A DNA stretch of 13,920 bases from CAVHXA01 sp963639765 (GTDB taxonomy: Bacteria > Bacillota > Clostridia > Oscillospirales > Oscillospiraceae): positions 1 to 13,920 of the forward strand of contig CAVHXA010000047.1 of NCBI GenBank assembly GCA_963639765.1. The letters run 5' to 3'. The notes below the pieces were generated by a model. The model was not told where the DNA came from. It did no database searches and worked only from the letters and a program-made list of their open reading frames with translations. Below, piece by piece: positions 7,669-13,564 of the stretch. A program made the position numbers and the translations under genes. The first letter of the stretch is position 1. Every line of letters begins with the position of its first letter.

Positions 7669-8295
7669 TCACTCTTCCTCACGTGATTTATTTGCAGAAT
7701 CAAAAATCGCAGTCCAGCCGCCGAAGTGATAAACCATCAACGCGTCCATATACCGCTCGGCAGTCTTGCAATCGGGACACTCCGACACGATCCGACGGTA
7801 GCTGTCAAACTGTGTGGAGATTAAAAGTCCAATCAGCTTTTCATCTATATCATCCACGCCCTCTGCGTGGAAGAATGTGGCGCTTTCTTTGATCTTGCTT
7901 TGCACAAGTCCGTCGAAATAATGCTCAAAGCTGCTTCCTGCACTGCGGCAAAGGAGAAGTACCGCTTCCTCGTAATGGTCAAAAATCAAGCGGAGTATTG
8001 CTGCGGATTCGTGCTGCATTGAGGCTTTCAGTCCCGCAATAAAATCATTCTCTATAGCAGAATAATACTCGGTCTTAGTATTTTGAAACAGGATCTCGAT
8101 CTCGTTCAGAAGTGGGCTGAGTAAAAAACCAAACAATTCGTTCTTTGACTTATAGCGTGTCTGTATCGCACCGACGGTCGCACCGGTTTTCTCCGCGATT
8201 TTCCGCAACGAGGCACCGGAATAACTTTTTTCCAAAAATTCCTCACGGGCGGCGGTTATGATCTTATCATCAAGTGAATGGTCTCTGAGTGCCAT
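7669..8295 (-). CDS. TetR/AcrR-family transcriptional regulator
   Basis: This 208-residue repressor has an N-terminal helix-turn-helix: IITAAREEFLEKSYSGASLR, then KIAEKTGATVGAIQTRYKSK, then NELF (residues 12-54). The YKSKNELF end of the recognition helix is typical of the family. The remaining 150 residues are a helical ligand-binding and dimer domain with no recognisable ligand signature. The ATG at 8293-8295 has GAGG seven bases upstream. The gene is first in a two-gene operon, with the ATC-hydrolase-family gene starting one base after its stop. A strong promoter and a near-palindromic operator lie directly upstream, so autoregulation is likely. The inducer is probably a small molecule handled by the downstream enzyme, which is inference. 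Confidence 0.9.
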   Translation of the reverse strand: MALRDHSLDDKIITAAREEFLEKSYSGASLRKIAEKTGATVGAIQTRYKSKNELFGFLLSPLLNEIEILFQNTKTEYYSAIENDFIAGLKASMQHESAAILRLIFDHYEEAVLLLCRSAGSSFEHYFDGLVQSKIKESATFFHAEGVDDIDEKLIGLLISTQFDSYRRIVSECPDCKTAERYMDALMVYHFGGWTAIFDSANKSREEE

Positions 8296-8316
8296 TTTAT
8301 CGCCTCGCTTTCAATA

Positions 8317-8344
8317 ATAACACCGTAATCAATTACGATGTAAT
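8317..8344. promoter_or_regulatory. Probable TetR operator
   Basis: This 28-bp imperfect palindrome has 22 of 28 positions symmetric. The perfect core is CGTAAT-2 bp-ATTACG, with outer half-sites near ATTACA/TGTTAT. It overlaps the -10 box and the start region of the tetR promoter, where a repressor would block RNA polymerase. Its size and symmetry fit TetR-family operators. Binding by the adjacent regulator is inferred. Confidence 0.7.
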
Positions 8345-8371
8345 TGTAGCATTGCTTATCACTCCTGTCAA
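8343..8371 (-). promoter_or_regulatory. Sigma-A promoter of the tetR operon
   Basis: On the minus strand there is a perfect -35 TTGACA (8366-8371), a 17-bp spacer and a -10 TACAAT (8343-8348). The start of transcription falls within the adjacent palindrome. This is one of the strongest promoters in the window by eye. Confidence 0.85.
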
Positions 8372-8507
8372 GTACGCAAAGCCTTTCAAGGTTCAGGATA
8401 TGACCGGTATTGGCGTACTCGTCCATCAGACAGCGCTCATACATTGGCAGCCTGCTCTGCGCAGAAGCCATCAGTGGATTTTGCACTTCTTCAAATCTAA
8501 CTGACAT
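8372..8507 (-). pseudogene. Orphan coding-like fragment behind the groEL terminator
   Basis: About 44 codons read like real protein (SVRFEEVQNPLMASAQS, then RLPMYERCLMDEYANTGH, then ILNLERLC) but have no ribosome binding site. The ATG touches the T run of the groEL terminator. The frame then runs into the tetR promoter and operator and ends inside tetR, so the full 83-codon frame cannot be a normal gene. I do not recognise the family. It may be a remnant or a short repeated element; spurious open sequence is also possible. Confidence 0.25.
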
Positions 8508-8541
8508 AAAAAATCGACACCCGCTTTTCAGCGAGTGCCGA
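8508..8541 (-). terminator. Rho-independent terminator of groESL
   Basis: On the minus strand, a 12-bp stem (8514-8525 with 8530-8541, two G-T wobbles), a GAAA tetraloop and six T. It lies 110 bp past the groEL stop and faces the right way to end the groESL transcript before tetR. Confidence 0.9.
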
Positions 8542-8651
8542 CTTTGTTACCCTATAATACGCTTTGATTTTTTCGTAAGTAGCGCAAGTTTGGCGTAAAT
8601 CCGCTTTTGCGCACTCAAAAACCAAATGTTCATGCGACCATTGAGCAGTGA

Positions 8652-10292
8652 TTAGTACATGCCGCCCATGCCGCCATTATCGCCGCCTGCGACAGGAGGT
8701 GCAGGGGGCTCCGGCAGGTCTGCAACAAGGCTTTCGGTGGTAAGAACCATTTCAGCAACGGATGCAGCATTCTCCAAAGCAGAGCGTGTGACCTTGGTCG
8801 GATCAACAATACCTGCGGCAATCATATCATCAACAAAGATTTCCTTCTGAGCATCAAAGCCATAGTTCGGCTTATTTGCGGAGACGATCTTGTCAATGAT
8901 TACACTGCCTTCCAAACCCGCGTTCTTTGCGATCTGACGCAGAGGAGCTTCCAGGGCCTTCAGGATGATTTTTGCGCCCGTGCGCTCATCGCCCTCCAGC
9001 GTATCGCACAGCTCACGCACTGCGGGGATCGCATTGATCGGAGCAGTACCGCCGCCTGCAACGACGCCTTCCTGAACGGCAGCCTTCGTTGCATTCAGAG
9101 CGTCCTCGATACGCAGCTTCTTGTCCTTCATCTCAACTTCTGTTGCTGCACCGACCTTGATAACAGCTACGCCGCCTGCCAGCTTGGCCAGACGCTCCTG
9201 CAGCTTTTCACGGTCAAAATCGCTGGTAGCAGCCTCAATCTGGTTGCGAATCTGAGCCACGCGGGATGCGATTGCATCCTTATCGCCGTAGCCGCCAACG
9301 ATCGTGGTGTTTTCTTTAGAAACCTTTACCTGACGTGCATGACCGAGCATCTGAAGATTTGCATCCTTCAGCTCATAGCCCAAATCAGAGGAAATCACAG
9401 TGCCGCCTGTCAGGGTAGCAATATCCTGCAGCATTTCCTTGCGGCGATCGCCGAAGCCGGGAGCCTTAACAGCGACGACCGTAAACGTGCCGCGCAGACG
9501 GTTGACAATCAGCGTGGACAAAGCCTCGCCCTCGATATCCTCTGCAACAATCAGCAGCTTCATGCCGTTCTGGACGACCTGCTCAAGCAAAGGCAGCAGA
9601 TCCTGAATCACACTGATTTTCTTATCGGTGATCAAAATTGCAGCGTCATCCAGCACTGCCTCCATCTTATCGGTATCCGTCACCATGTACGGTGTCAGAT
9701 AGCCACGGTCGAACTGCATGCCCTCAACGATTTCGTTGTAGGTCTCAGCAGTGGTCTTGTTCTCCTCGATCGTAATAACGCCGTCAGCAGTAACCTTCTC
9801 CATTGCCTCTGCAATCAAGCGACCAATCTCAGGGTCACCTGCAGAAATTGTGCCAACGCGAGCAATGTCATCTGCACCGTTCACCTTCTGGCTGTGTGCC
9901 TTGATCGTCTCAACAGCCTTATTAACAGCCTTATTCATGCCGCGGCGGATATCCATGGGGTTTGCGCCAGCGGTAACGTTTTTCATACCCTCATTCACCA
10001 TCGCCTGTGCAAGGACAGTAGCAGTCGTGGTGCCGTCACCTGCTGCGTCGTTAGTCTTTGTAGCAACCTCACGCACCAGCTGTGCACCCATGTTTTCGAA
10101 CTCGTCTTTAAGCTCGATTTCCTTGGCAATCGTTACACCGTCATTGGTGATGACCGGTGCGCCATACTTCTTGCTCAAAACCACGTTGCGGCCCTTGGGA
10201 CCCAATGTGATTTTGACTGTATTTGCCAACGTATCAATACCTGCACAAAGAGCCTTACGAGCCTCTTCGCCCTGCTTAATCTGTTTAGCCAT
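8652..10292 (-). CDS. groEL: Chaperonin GroEL (Hsp60, 60 kDa subunit)
   Basis: This 546-residue subunit of the ATP-driven double-ring folding chamber is full length. The N-terminal equatorial domain carries the ATP-site segments VKITLGPKGRNVVL (26-39), NDGVTIAKEIE (50-60) and NDAAGDGTTTATVL (81-94). Asp51 and Asp86 correspond to E. coli Asp52 and Asp87. The hydrolytic aspartate is present in IEDALNATKAA, followed by EGVVAGGG. The C-terminus ends in the flexible GGMGGMY tail typical of the family. AAGGAG precedes the ATG. It follows groES by 34 bp in one operon, controlled by a CIRCE upstream of groES. No missing residue or frame problem is seen. Long open frames on the opposite strand are shadows of its codon bias. 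Confidence 0.98.
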   Translation of the reverse strand: MAKQIKQGEEARKALCAGIDTLANTVKITLGPKGRNVVLSKKYGAPVITNDGVTIAKEIELKDEFENMGAQLVREVATKTNDAAGDGTTTATVLAQAMVNEGMKNVTAGANPMDIRRGMNKAVNKAVETIKAHSQKVNGADDIARVGTISAGDPEIGRLIAEAMEKVTADGVITIEENKTTAETYNEIVEGMQFDRGYLTPYMVTDTDKMEAVLDDAAILITDKKISVIQDLLPLLEQVVQNGMKLLIVAEDIEGEALSTLIVNRLRGTFTVVAVKAPGFGDRRKEMLQDIATLTGGTVISSDLGYELKDANLQMLGHARQVKVSKENTTIVGGYGDKDAIASRVAQIRNQIEAATSDFDREKLQERLAKLAGGVAVIKVGAATEVEMKDKKLRIEDALNATKAAVQEGVVAGGGTAPINAIPAVRELCDTLEGDERTGAKIILKALEAPLRQIAKNAGLEGSVIIDKIVSANKPNYGFDAQKEIFVDDMIAAGIVDPTKVTRSALENAASVAEMVLTTESLVADLPEPPAPPVAGGDNGGMGGMY

Positions 10293-10326
10293 ATTGTTAA
10301 GTCTCCTTTTTACTCAAAAATGCTGC

Positions 10327-10630
10327 TCAGTCCTCAACGACTGCCAGAATATCGCCCTGACGAACAATGGTGCACNNNNNNNNNNNNNNNNNNNNNNNNN
10401 NNNNNNNNNNNNNCTGTACCAGAGTACTTGCTTGTAAGAACCTTATCGCCGACCTTAACAGTCATCTTGACCTCTTTGCCATCAACAATGCCGCCCGGAC
10501 CTACTGCCAGCACTTCAGCAACCTGAGGCTTTTCTTTTGCGCTTCCAGTCAGAATGATGCCGCTTTTGGTGGTCTCCTCGGCTTCAACTGTCTTGATAAC
10601 AACGCGGTCTGCAAGAGGAATGATCTTCAT
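10327..10630 (-). CDS. groES: Co-chaperonin GroES (Hsp10), interrupted by an assembly gap
   Basis: This is the 10 kDa lid of the GroEL chamber. The N-terminal part reads MKIIPLADRVVIKTVEAEE, then TTKSGIILTG (the mobile loop that contacts GroEL), then VGDKVLTSKYSGT, all classical. After 38 Ns (10376-10413) the correct end is CTIVRQGDILAVVED and a TGA at 10327-10329, in a different frame from the printed continuation. Relatives have about eight residues between SGT and the CTIVRQ block, which predicts a gap of roughly 22 bases and a 95-residue protein; 38 bases would make it too long and out of frame. The gene is therefore very likely intact and the N run nominal. The start has GGAGGGCAAG upstream. 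First gene of the groESL operon. Confidence 0.95.
10376..10413. other. Run of 38 Ns (assembly gap) inside groES
   Basis: Unresolved bases lie near the 3' end of groES. The flanks are in different frames across 38 bases. Family length suggests a true gap near 22 bases. Confidence 0.95.
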
Positions 10631-10672
10631 AATTCTTGCCCTCCTATAATAAATTCAACGTAAGTCTATTTG

Positions 10673-10699
10673 TTAGCACTCTGTTTCCATGAGTGCTAA
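10673..10699. promoter_or_regulatory. CIRCE operator (HrcA binding site)
   Basis: A perfect inverted repeat, TTAGCACTC-9 bp-GAGTGCTAA, in the groESL leader, 43 bp upstream of the groES ATG. It is the classical heat-shock operator bound by the HrcA repressor. It sits a few bases after the -10 box, so HrcA would block initiation. hrcA itself is not in this window. Confidence 0.98.
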
Positions 10700-10703
10700 G
10701 CAT

Positions 10704-10732
10704 ATTGTACTCATCTTTTCAGTAAAAATCAA
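10704..10732 (-). promoter_or_regulatory. Sigma-A promoter of groESL
   Basis: On the minus strand, -35 TTGATT (10727-10732), a 17-bp spacer and -10 TACAAT (10704-10709), directly before CIRCE. The combination gives vegetative transcription with HrcA heat-shock control. Confidence 0.85.
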
Positions 10733-10835
10733 GACCTTTTTTCCATTTTTTTGTTAAGATTTTATGACCGTGATTCATTTCTTTGAAAATTCGCAATCTT
10801 GTATTTTGCCGGTCGATCTACCCTATGAATAGCAC

Positions 10836-10864
10836 TTGACAAATTGCAGAAAGCGATGTAAACT
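10836..10864 (+). promoter_or_regulatory. Sigma-A promoter of the tRNA-Ala locus
   Basis: On the plus strand, a perfect -35 TTGACA (10836-10841), a 17-bp spacer and -10 TAAACT (10859-10864). It lies at the normal distance from the partial tRNA copy at 10890, not from the intact tRNA at 11006, which suggests that the promoter originally served a tRNA at 10890. The stretch between the groESL promoter and this one (10733-10835) shows nothing else I recognise. Confidence 0.75.
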
Positions 10865-10885
10865 ACAACACGTAAGATTTCAGCC

Positions 10886-10914
10886 ATATGGGCCTATAGC
10901 TCAGCTGGGAGTGC
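10886..10914 (+). pseudogene. Duplicate 5' part of tRNA-Ala
   Basis: Bases 10886-10911 match 11002-11027 exactly (26 bp). The match continues to 10914/11030 with one mismatch (28 of 29). It covers the acceptor 5' strand and most of the D arm of the tRNA-Ala downstream, starting at the same upstream base as the functional gene. The anticodon and T arms do not follow; unrelated hairpin-rich sequence does. It cannot form a tRNA alone. Confidence 0.85.
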
Positions 10915-11001
10915 AAGAGTATCGCTTTTGTGCCCCACGGAGTTGTGGGCATTAGAATGGGGAGTATAACGGTTGGTCGCCCAACCGAGTTACGCCCCTA
11001 A
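10913..11001 (+). repeat. Hairpin-rich segment inserted between the two tRNA copies
   Basis: About 90 bp separate the duplicate tRNA 5' end from the intact gene. Three hairpins are visible: GCAAGAG paired to CTTTTGTGC (about 10911-10933), TGCC(C)CAC paired to GTGGGCA (10931-10951), and a strong one at 10958-10998 with CGGTTGG-TCGC-CCAACCG (10969-10986) inside a GGGG/CCCC base. Bases 10913-10936 recur at 11255-11278 with three differences. No open frame of note. It may be a small repeat element or a structured RNA spacer. Confidence 0.55.
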
Positions 11002-11005
11002 ATAT

Positions 11006-11081
11006 GGGCCTATAGCTCAGCTGGGAGAGCGTTCGGTTCGCATCCGAGAGGTCAAGGGTTCGAATCCCTCTAGGTCCACCA
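11006..11081 (+). tRNA. tRNA-Ala (anticodon CGC)
   Basis: The 76-base gene folds as a full cloverleaf with encoded CCA. The acceptor stem GGGCCTA/TAGGTCC contains the G3-U70 wobble that marks tRNA-Ala. The D arm is GCTC...GAGC. The anticodon stem-loop TTCGG-TTCGCAT-CCGAG gives anticodon CGC, reading the Ala codon GCG. The T arm has loop TTCGAAT, and the stem has one A-C mismatch at 49-65. Discriminator is A73. It is followed by its own terminator. The gene is preceded by a copy of its own 5' end. Confidence 0.93.
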
Positions 11082-11085
11082 ATTT

Positions 11086-11117
11086 GCCGCATCGTTTTGT
11101 ACGATGCGGCGTTTTTT
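11086..11117 (+). terminator. Rho-independent terminator of tRNA-Ala
   Basis: On the plus strand, a perfect 9-bp stem GCCGCATCG/CGATGCGGC (11086-11094 and 11102-11110), a 7-base loop and six T (11112-11117), four bases after the tRNA CCA end. Confidence 0.92.
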
Positions 11118-11129
11118 ATATCTAAAAAA

Positions 11130-11186
11130 CCTTGGCAGACCGTGCCGGGTTCCGAACCCTGAAGTCGGATGCGAACCGGGCGGGGT
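11130..11186 (-). pseudogene. Inverted remnant of a tRNA 3' half
   Basis: Read on the minus strand, 11165-11178 gives CGGTTCGCATCCGA, identical to the anticodon arm of the tRNA-Ala (11034-11047). It is followed by a T-arm-like AGGGTTCGGAACCC and an acceptor-like end GGTCTGCC. The 5' half of the tRNA (acceptor 5' strand and D arm) is absent, and the anticodon stem is degenerate. Its make-up (anticodon loop to 3' end) is the segment that integrases of phages and conjugative elements commonly use as attachment core, so an old att-site copy is one explanation. Confidence 0.55.
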
Positions 11187-11254
11187 CATAAATGTACTTT
11201 TTGAAAATCCATCGTTTTCACGCTTCTTTCTTTGAGTTTTGCATAGTGCTGTGG

Positions 11255-11278
11255 GCAAGCGCATCGCTTTTATGCCCC
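11255..11278 (+). repeat. Second copy of a 24-bp dispersed repeat
   Basis: This segment matches 10913-10936 at 21 of 24 positions (consensus GCAAG-MGY-ATCGCTTTT-R-TGCCCC). Both copies sit in short hairpins with complementary GGGCA/TGCCC type ends and flank the tRNA-Ala gene. It probably belongs to an interspersed palindromic repeat family; copy number elsewhere is unknown. Confidence 0.5.
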
Positions 11279-11283
11279 CTTTT

Positions 11284-11307
11284 CGGAAATTTCTTCAAAA
11301 ATTTCCG
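11284..11307. repeat. Perfect 9-bp stem hairpin
   Basis: CGGAAATTT (11284-11292), a 6-base loop, and AAATTTCCG (11299-11307). No T run follows on either strand, so it is not a standard terminator. It adjoins the dispersed repeat copy and may be part of the same element. Confidence 0.6.
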
Positions 11308-11315
11308 CATGCCCG

Positions 11316-11361
11316 TTGAAAATGCAAACTGCACACTGACATTGTACAAATGTGGGTGCAG
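11316..11361 (-). terminator. Possible terminator of the aldo/keto reductase gene
   Basis: A minus-strand hairpin has CTGCAC/GTGCAG (11356-11361 with 11329-11334) and an inner ACATT/AATGT stem. It is followed by TTTGCATTTT, a broken T run, about 20 bp past the reductase stop. Placement is right; the internal loop and broken T run make it a weak call. Confidence 0.45.
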
Positions 11362-11381
11362 GGGCAGAACGCTTTGAAATT

Positions 11382-12383
11382 TTAGTGATTCACAATTTTG
11401 CTCCCACCAAACACCTGCGACATTTCCATGTGCGCCAGTGCTTCGTCAATCAGAGCCACCTCTGCGGCAGACAATACGACATCCGCTGCACCGGCATTTT
11501 CCTGCAAACGGCTGAGCTTCCGGGTGCCGGGAATCGGTACAATATAGGGCTTTTTGCACAGCATCCACGCCAGCGAAATCTGGGCAGGTGTTGCATTTTT
11601 CTCGGCGGCAAGACGGTTCAACAGTTCCAGCAGCGCGTGGTTCTGGTCGATGCTGTCCGGCTGGAACTGCGGCATAACGCTGCGGTAGTCCGTGCCGGCT
11701 TCAAACTGGGACGTCTTATCGTATTTGCCGGAGAGAAAACCGTTTGCAAGCGGCGAAAATGCCACATAACCAATGTGCAGTTCTTCCAGCACCGGGAACA
11801 GATTTTCGTACCAGCGGGCCATCATGGAATAGCGGTTCTGGATGGCCGTCACCGGGCAGACTGCGTGGGCCCGGCGGATGGTGTCTTCCGTGGCTTCCGA
11901 AAGGCCCCAATGGGTGATCTTGCCCTCCCGGATGAGGTCAGCCATCACACCGGCCACTTCCTCAATAGGCACCTTGGGGTCCAGCCGATGCTGGTAGTAC
12001 AGGTCAATATGGTCGGTGCCAAGCCGTTTGAGGGAAGCGTCCACCGAAGCACGGATGACTTCCGGGCGAGAATCCGGCACCAGCGGCTTATTGAGCGCCG
12101 TACTGGTCATGTCAAAGTGGATGCCGAACTTAGTCGCCAGAACGATTTTATCCCGGTAGGGTTTCAGGGCAGCACCCACCAGTTCTTCGTTGTCGTGGGG
12201 ATTGTCCGGTGTACCGTAGACTTCGGCGGTATCAAAGAAGGTATAGCCCCTGTCCACGGCCTGCGCCAGCAGTTCGGTCATTTCTTTCTTGTTGGCAGGT
12301 GCGCCGTAGGCATGGCTCATGCCCATGCAGCCCAGACCCACAGCCGAAACAGTCAGGTCGTTGCCCAAAGTGCGATATTTCAT
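11382..12383 (-). CDS. Aldo/keto reductase
   Basis: This 333-residue NADPH-type oxidoreductase reduces aldehydes or ketones to alcohols in the cytosol. It forms the AKR barrel with the complete catalytic tetrad: Asp51 and Tyr56 in FFDTAEVYG, Lys85 in LATKFG and His132 in YYQHRLD. Late elements include WGLSEA and the cofactor-site segment VPIPGTRKLSRLQENAGA near the C-terminus. GLGCMGMSHAYG at 16-27 resembles the YajO/AKR13-like subgroup, often annotated as general stress reductases. The ATG at 12381-12383 (MKYRTLG) is preferred over an upstream in-frame ATG because AGGAGG lies just before it. It follows a decayed gene and a broken esterase and may form a unit with the flavoprotein upstream. 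The substrate is unknown. Confidence 0.93.
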   Translation of the reverse strand: MKYRTLGNDLTVSAVGLGCMGMSHAYGAPANKKEMTELLAQAVDRGYTFFDTAEVYGTPDNPHDNEELVGAALKPYRDKIVLATKFGIHFDMTSTALNKPLVPDSRPEVIRASVDASLKRLGTDHIDLYYQHRLDPKVPIEEVAGVMADLIREGKITHWGLSEATEDTIRRAHAVCPVTAIQNRYSMMARWYENLFPVLEELHIGYVAFSPLANGFLSGKYDKTSQFEAGTDYRSVMPQFQPDSIDQNHALLELLNRLAAEKNATPAQISLAWMLCKKPYIVPIPGTRKLSRLQENAGAADVVLSAAEVALIDEALAHMEMSQVFGGSKIVNH

Positions 12384-12385
12384 GT

Positions 12386-12541
12386 TAAGATTCCTCCTTG
12401 TTTGTAAAAACAGTTTCCAGCCATGCGGCATAATCGGTCACCCAGCCGCCGTCCGAGCCAAAGAAGATGGTCTGCCCGGAAGCCTGCCAGAAGCAGCCCT
12501 GCACCCGCCAGAAGTTTTGTGAATTGCCGTCGATTCAAAAT
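12386..12541 (-). pseudogene. Remnant of an unidentified gene between esterase and reductase
   Basis: One minus-strand frame reads like the C-terminus of a real protein: NFWRVQGCFWQASGQTIFFG, then SDGGWVTDYAAWLE, then TVFTNKEES and a TAA at 12386-12388. Its codons have GC-rich third positions, but an in-frame stop lies about 47 codons back with no start. A second frame starts with TTG at 12536-12538 after AGGAGG (LNRRQFTKLLAGAGLLLAG), resembling a twin-arginine signal. It runs 52 codons, ending at the reductase start. This looks like a gene whose middle has been deleted, perhaps leaving a signal-peptide start and an out-of-frame end; the signal match may be chance. The family is not recognised. 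Confidence 0.45.
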
Positions 12542-12551
12542 TTTCCTCCTG

Positions 12552-13453
12552 TCACTTGTGCTTGGAAATGATCCAGTTCAGAATATCGGCATCGTCAAAG
12601 ACGACGTTTGCGGCAGCATGGTAGACGTGCAGACCCTGCGCATCGAAAAAGGCGTTGTCCGGGGTCTGCATTTGCAGTACCGTGTCGATCTGTTCCTCCG
12701 TCCAGCCTGCGGCGGCGTAAGCATCGTGCAGGCTGTTGTAGGCATTACGCGCTTTCTGTACGCCGTAGTATTCGTCGCCCTGTGCCATGCCTGTGCCATG
12801 TAGATATAAACGGCTACACCGTTTTCCGCAATGGAGACAAATCCGCCGTCCCACTGGGAAGCCCCATGCAGATAAGCTGCGTACAGGTCAGGCCGCATGG
12901 CGACTGCTCGTGACATGGTTTCGCCTCCTGCCGAATACCCAGCGGCATAAATGCGGGTGGTATCCACGGCAAAATGGTCGATGAAATATTCCGTCAAGGC
13001 GATGGCCTGTCGTGCCGAAGTGTCGCCCCAGTCGGTGAGCTGGGCAGACACTACGATCATATCCTGTCCAAGGTTCATCCAGCTTGTAAAGCCCGTCCAG
13101 TCCAGATTGCTGCCGGAAGAAGATTCCCCGAACCACATCATATTATAGCCGGGCATGACCACCATCATGGGGTACTTCTGGGTGGGGTCATAATCTTCCG
13201 GCAGGTAGTAGCTGTAATGGATGAGCCCCTCGGAGCTGTCCAGTGTCTTTTCCCGGATAAGCCCGGTCTGGACGGTTCCAGTTTCCGAAGAAGCACTGTC
13301 CGAAACCATGGAATCTACTTCGGATGGAGCCGCGATGGATGTGCTGGCCGGAGCGGAAGAAACCGTATTGACCGGCGCAGAGGATGCCGCCCCGGTGCAG
13401 GCCGACAACAAAACCGTCAACGCCGTGGAGACTGCAAAAATCAGGCTGCGCAT
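12552..13453 (-). pseudogene. Lipoprotein alpha/beta-hydrolase (esterase), frameshifted
   Basis: This is a secreted, lipid-anchored serine esterase of the alpha/beta-hydrolase fold, similar to feruloyl or acetyl esterase-like peptidase relatives. The signal peptide ends in lipobox LSAC with Cys19, followed by a Ser/Ala/Thr-rich linker (20-60). The nucleophile elbow is GYSAGG with Ser174. At residue 221 the frame breaks: CCTGTGCCATG is present twice in tandem (12779-12800), shifting the frame by 11 bases. Removing one copy joins YIYMAQ to GDEYYGVQKARNAY and a normal end (IISKHK, TGA at 12552-12554), giving 296 residues. The likely catalytic Asp (GDEYYG) and His (LHVYHAA) lie beyond the break, so the product as written would be inactive. 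GAGGTGATTTT precedes the ATG. Either a real mutation or an assembly error. Confidence 0.78.
12779..12800. repeat. 11-bp tandem duplication causing the esterase frameshift
   Basis: CCTGTGCCATG occurs at 12779-12789 and again at 12790-12800, with no mismatch. One copy restores the reading frame of the esterase. This fits replication slippage or a consensus error. Confidence 0.9.
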
Positions 13454-13496
13454 AAAATCACCTCGTGAAAATCAGAGCATAAAATTGATGTGTGAG

Positions 13497-13524
13497 AAAG
13501 CCGGGACGTTTCCGCCCCGGCTTT
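13497..13524 (-). terminator. Hairpin between flavoprotein and esterase, probable terminator
   Basis: A 12-bp stem (13497-13508 with 13513-13524, one G-T wobble) and a GAAA loop on the minus strand, ending in TTTCTC. It lies 40 bp past the flavoprotein stop and before the esterase ribosome binding site. The short T run suggests partial termination or an RNA-processing boundary. Confidence 0.6.
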
Positions 13525-13564
13525 CCCTGCAATGATAAGGAGGAATATGAGACAAAGACTTCCC

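Noticed and set aside
8256..8374. Downstream half of the 83-codon minus-strand frame
   Set aside because: It consists of the tetR promoter, operator and tetR start read in another frame.
9339..10526. Long plus-strand open frame (395 codons) opposite groEL/groES
   Set aside because: It is a shadow of the GroEL codon bias: it spans two real genes and an N run and has no family motifs.
10890..11001. A complete first tRNA upstream of tRNA-Ala
   Set aside because: Only the acceptor 5' strand and D arm are present; no T arm with TTCRA or matching acceptor 3' strand follows before the second copy.
10886..11307. CRISPR-like array, given several short repeats
   Set aside because: Repeats are few, of different types and not regularly spaced; no cas gene is present.
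11352..12407. 351-codon plus-strand frame opposite the aldo/keto reductase
   Set aside because: The complete AKR catalytic tetrad is on the minus strand; this is an antisense shadow.
12380..12538. 52-codon TTG-started frame as a functional small exported protein
   Set aside because: The signal-like start is followed by residues without protein-like pattern, while a different frame there looks coding; kept only as part of a gene remnant.
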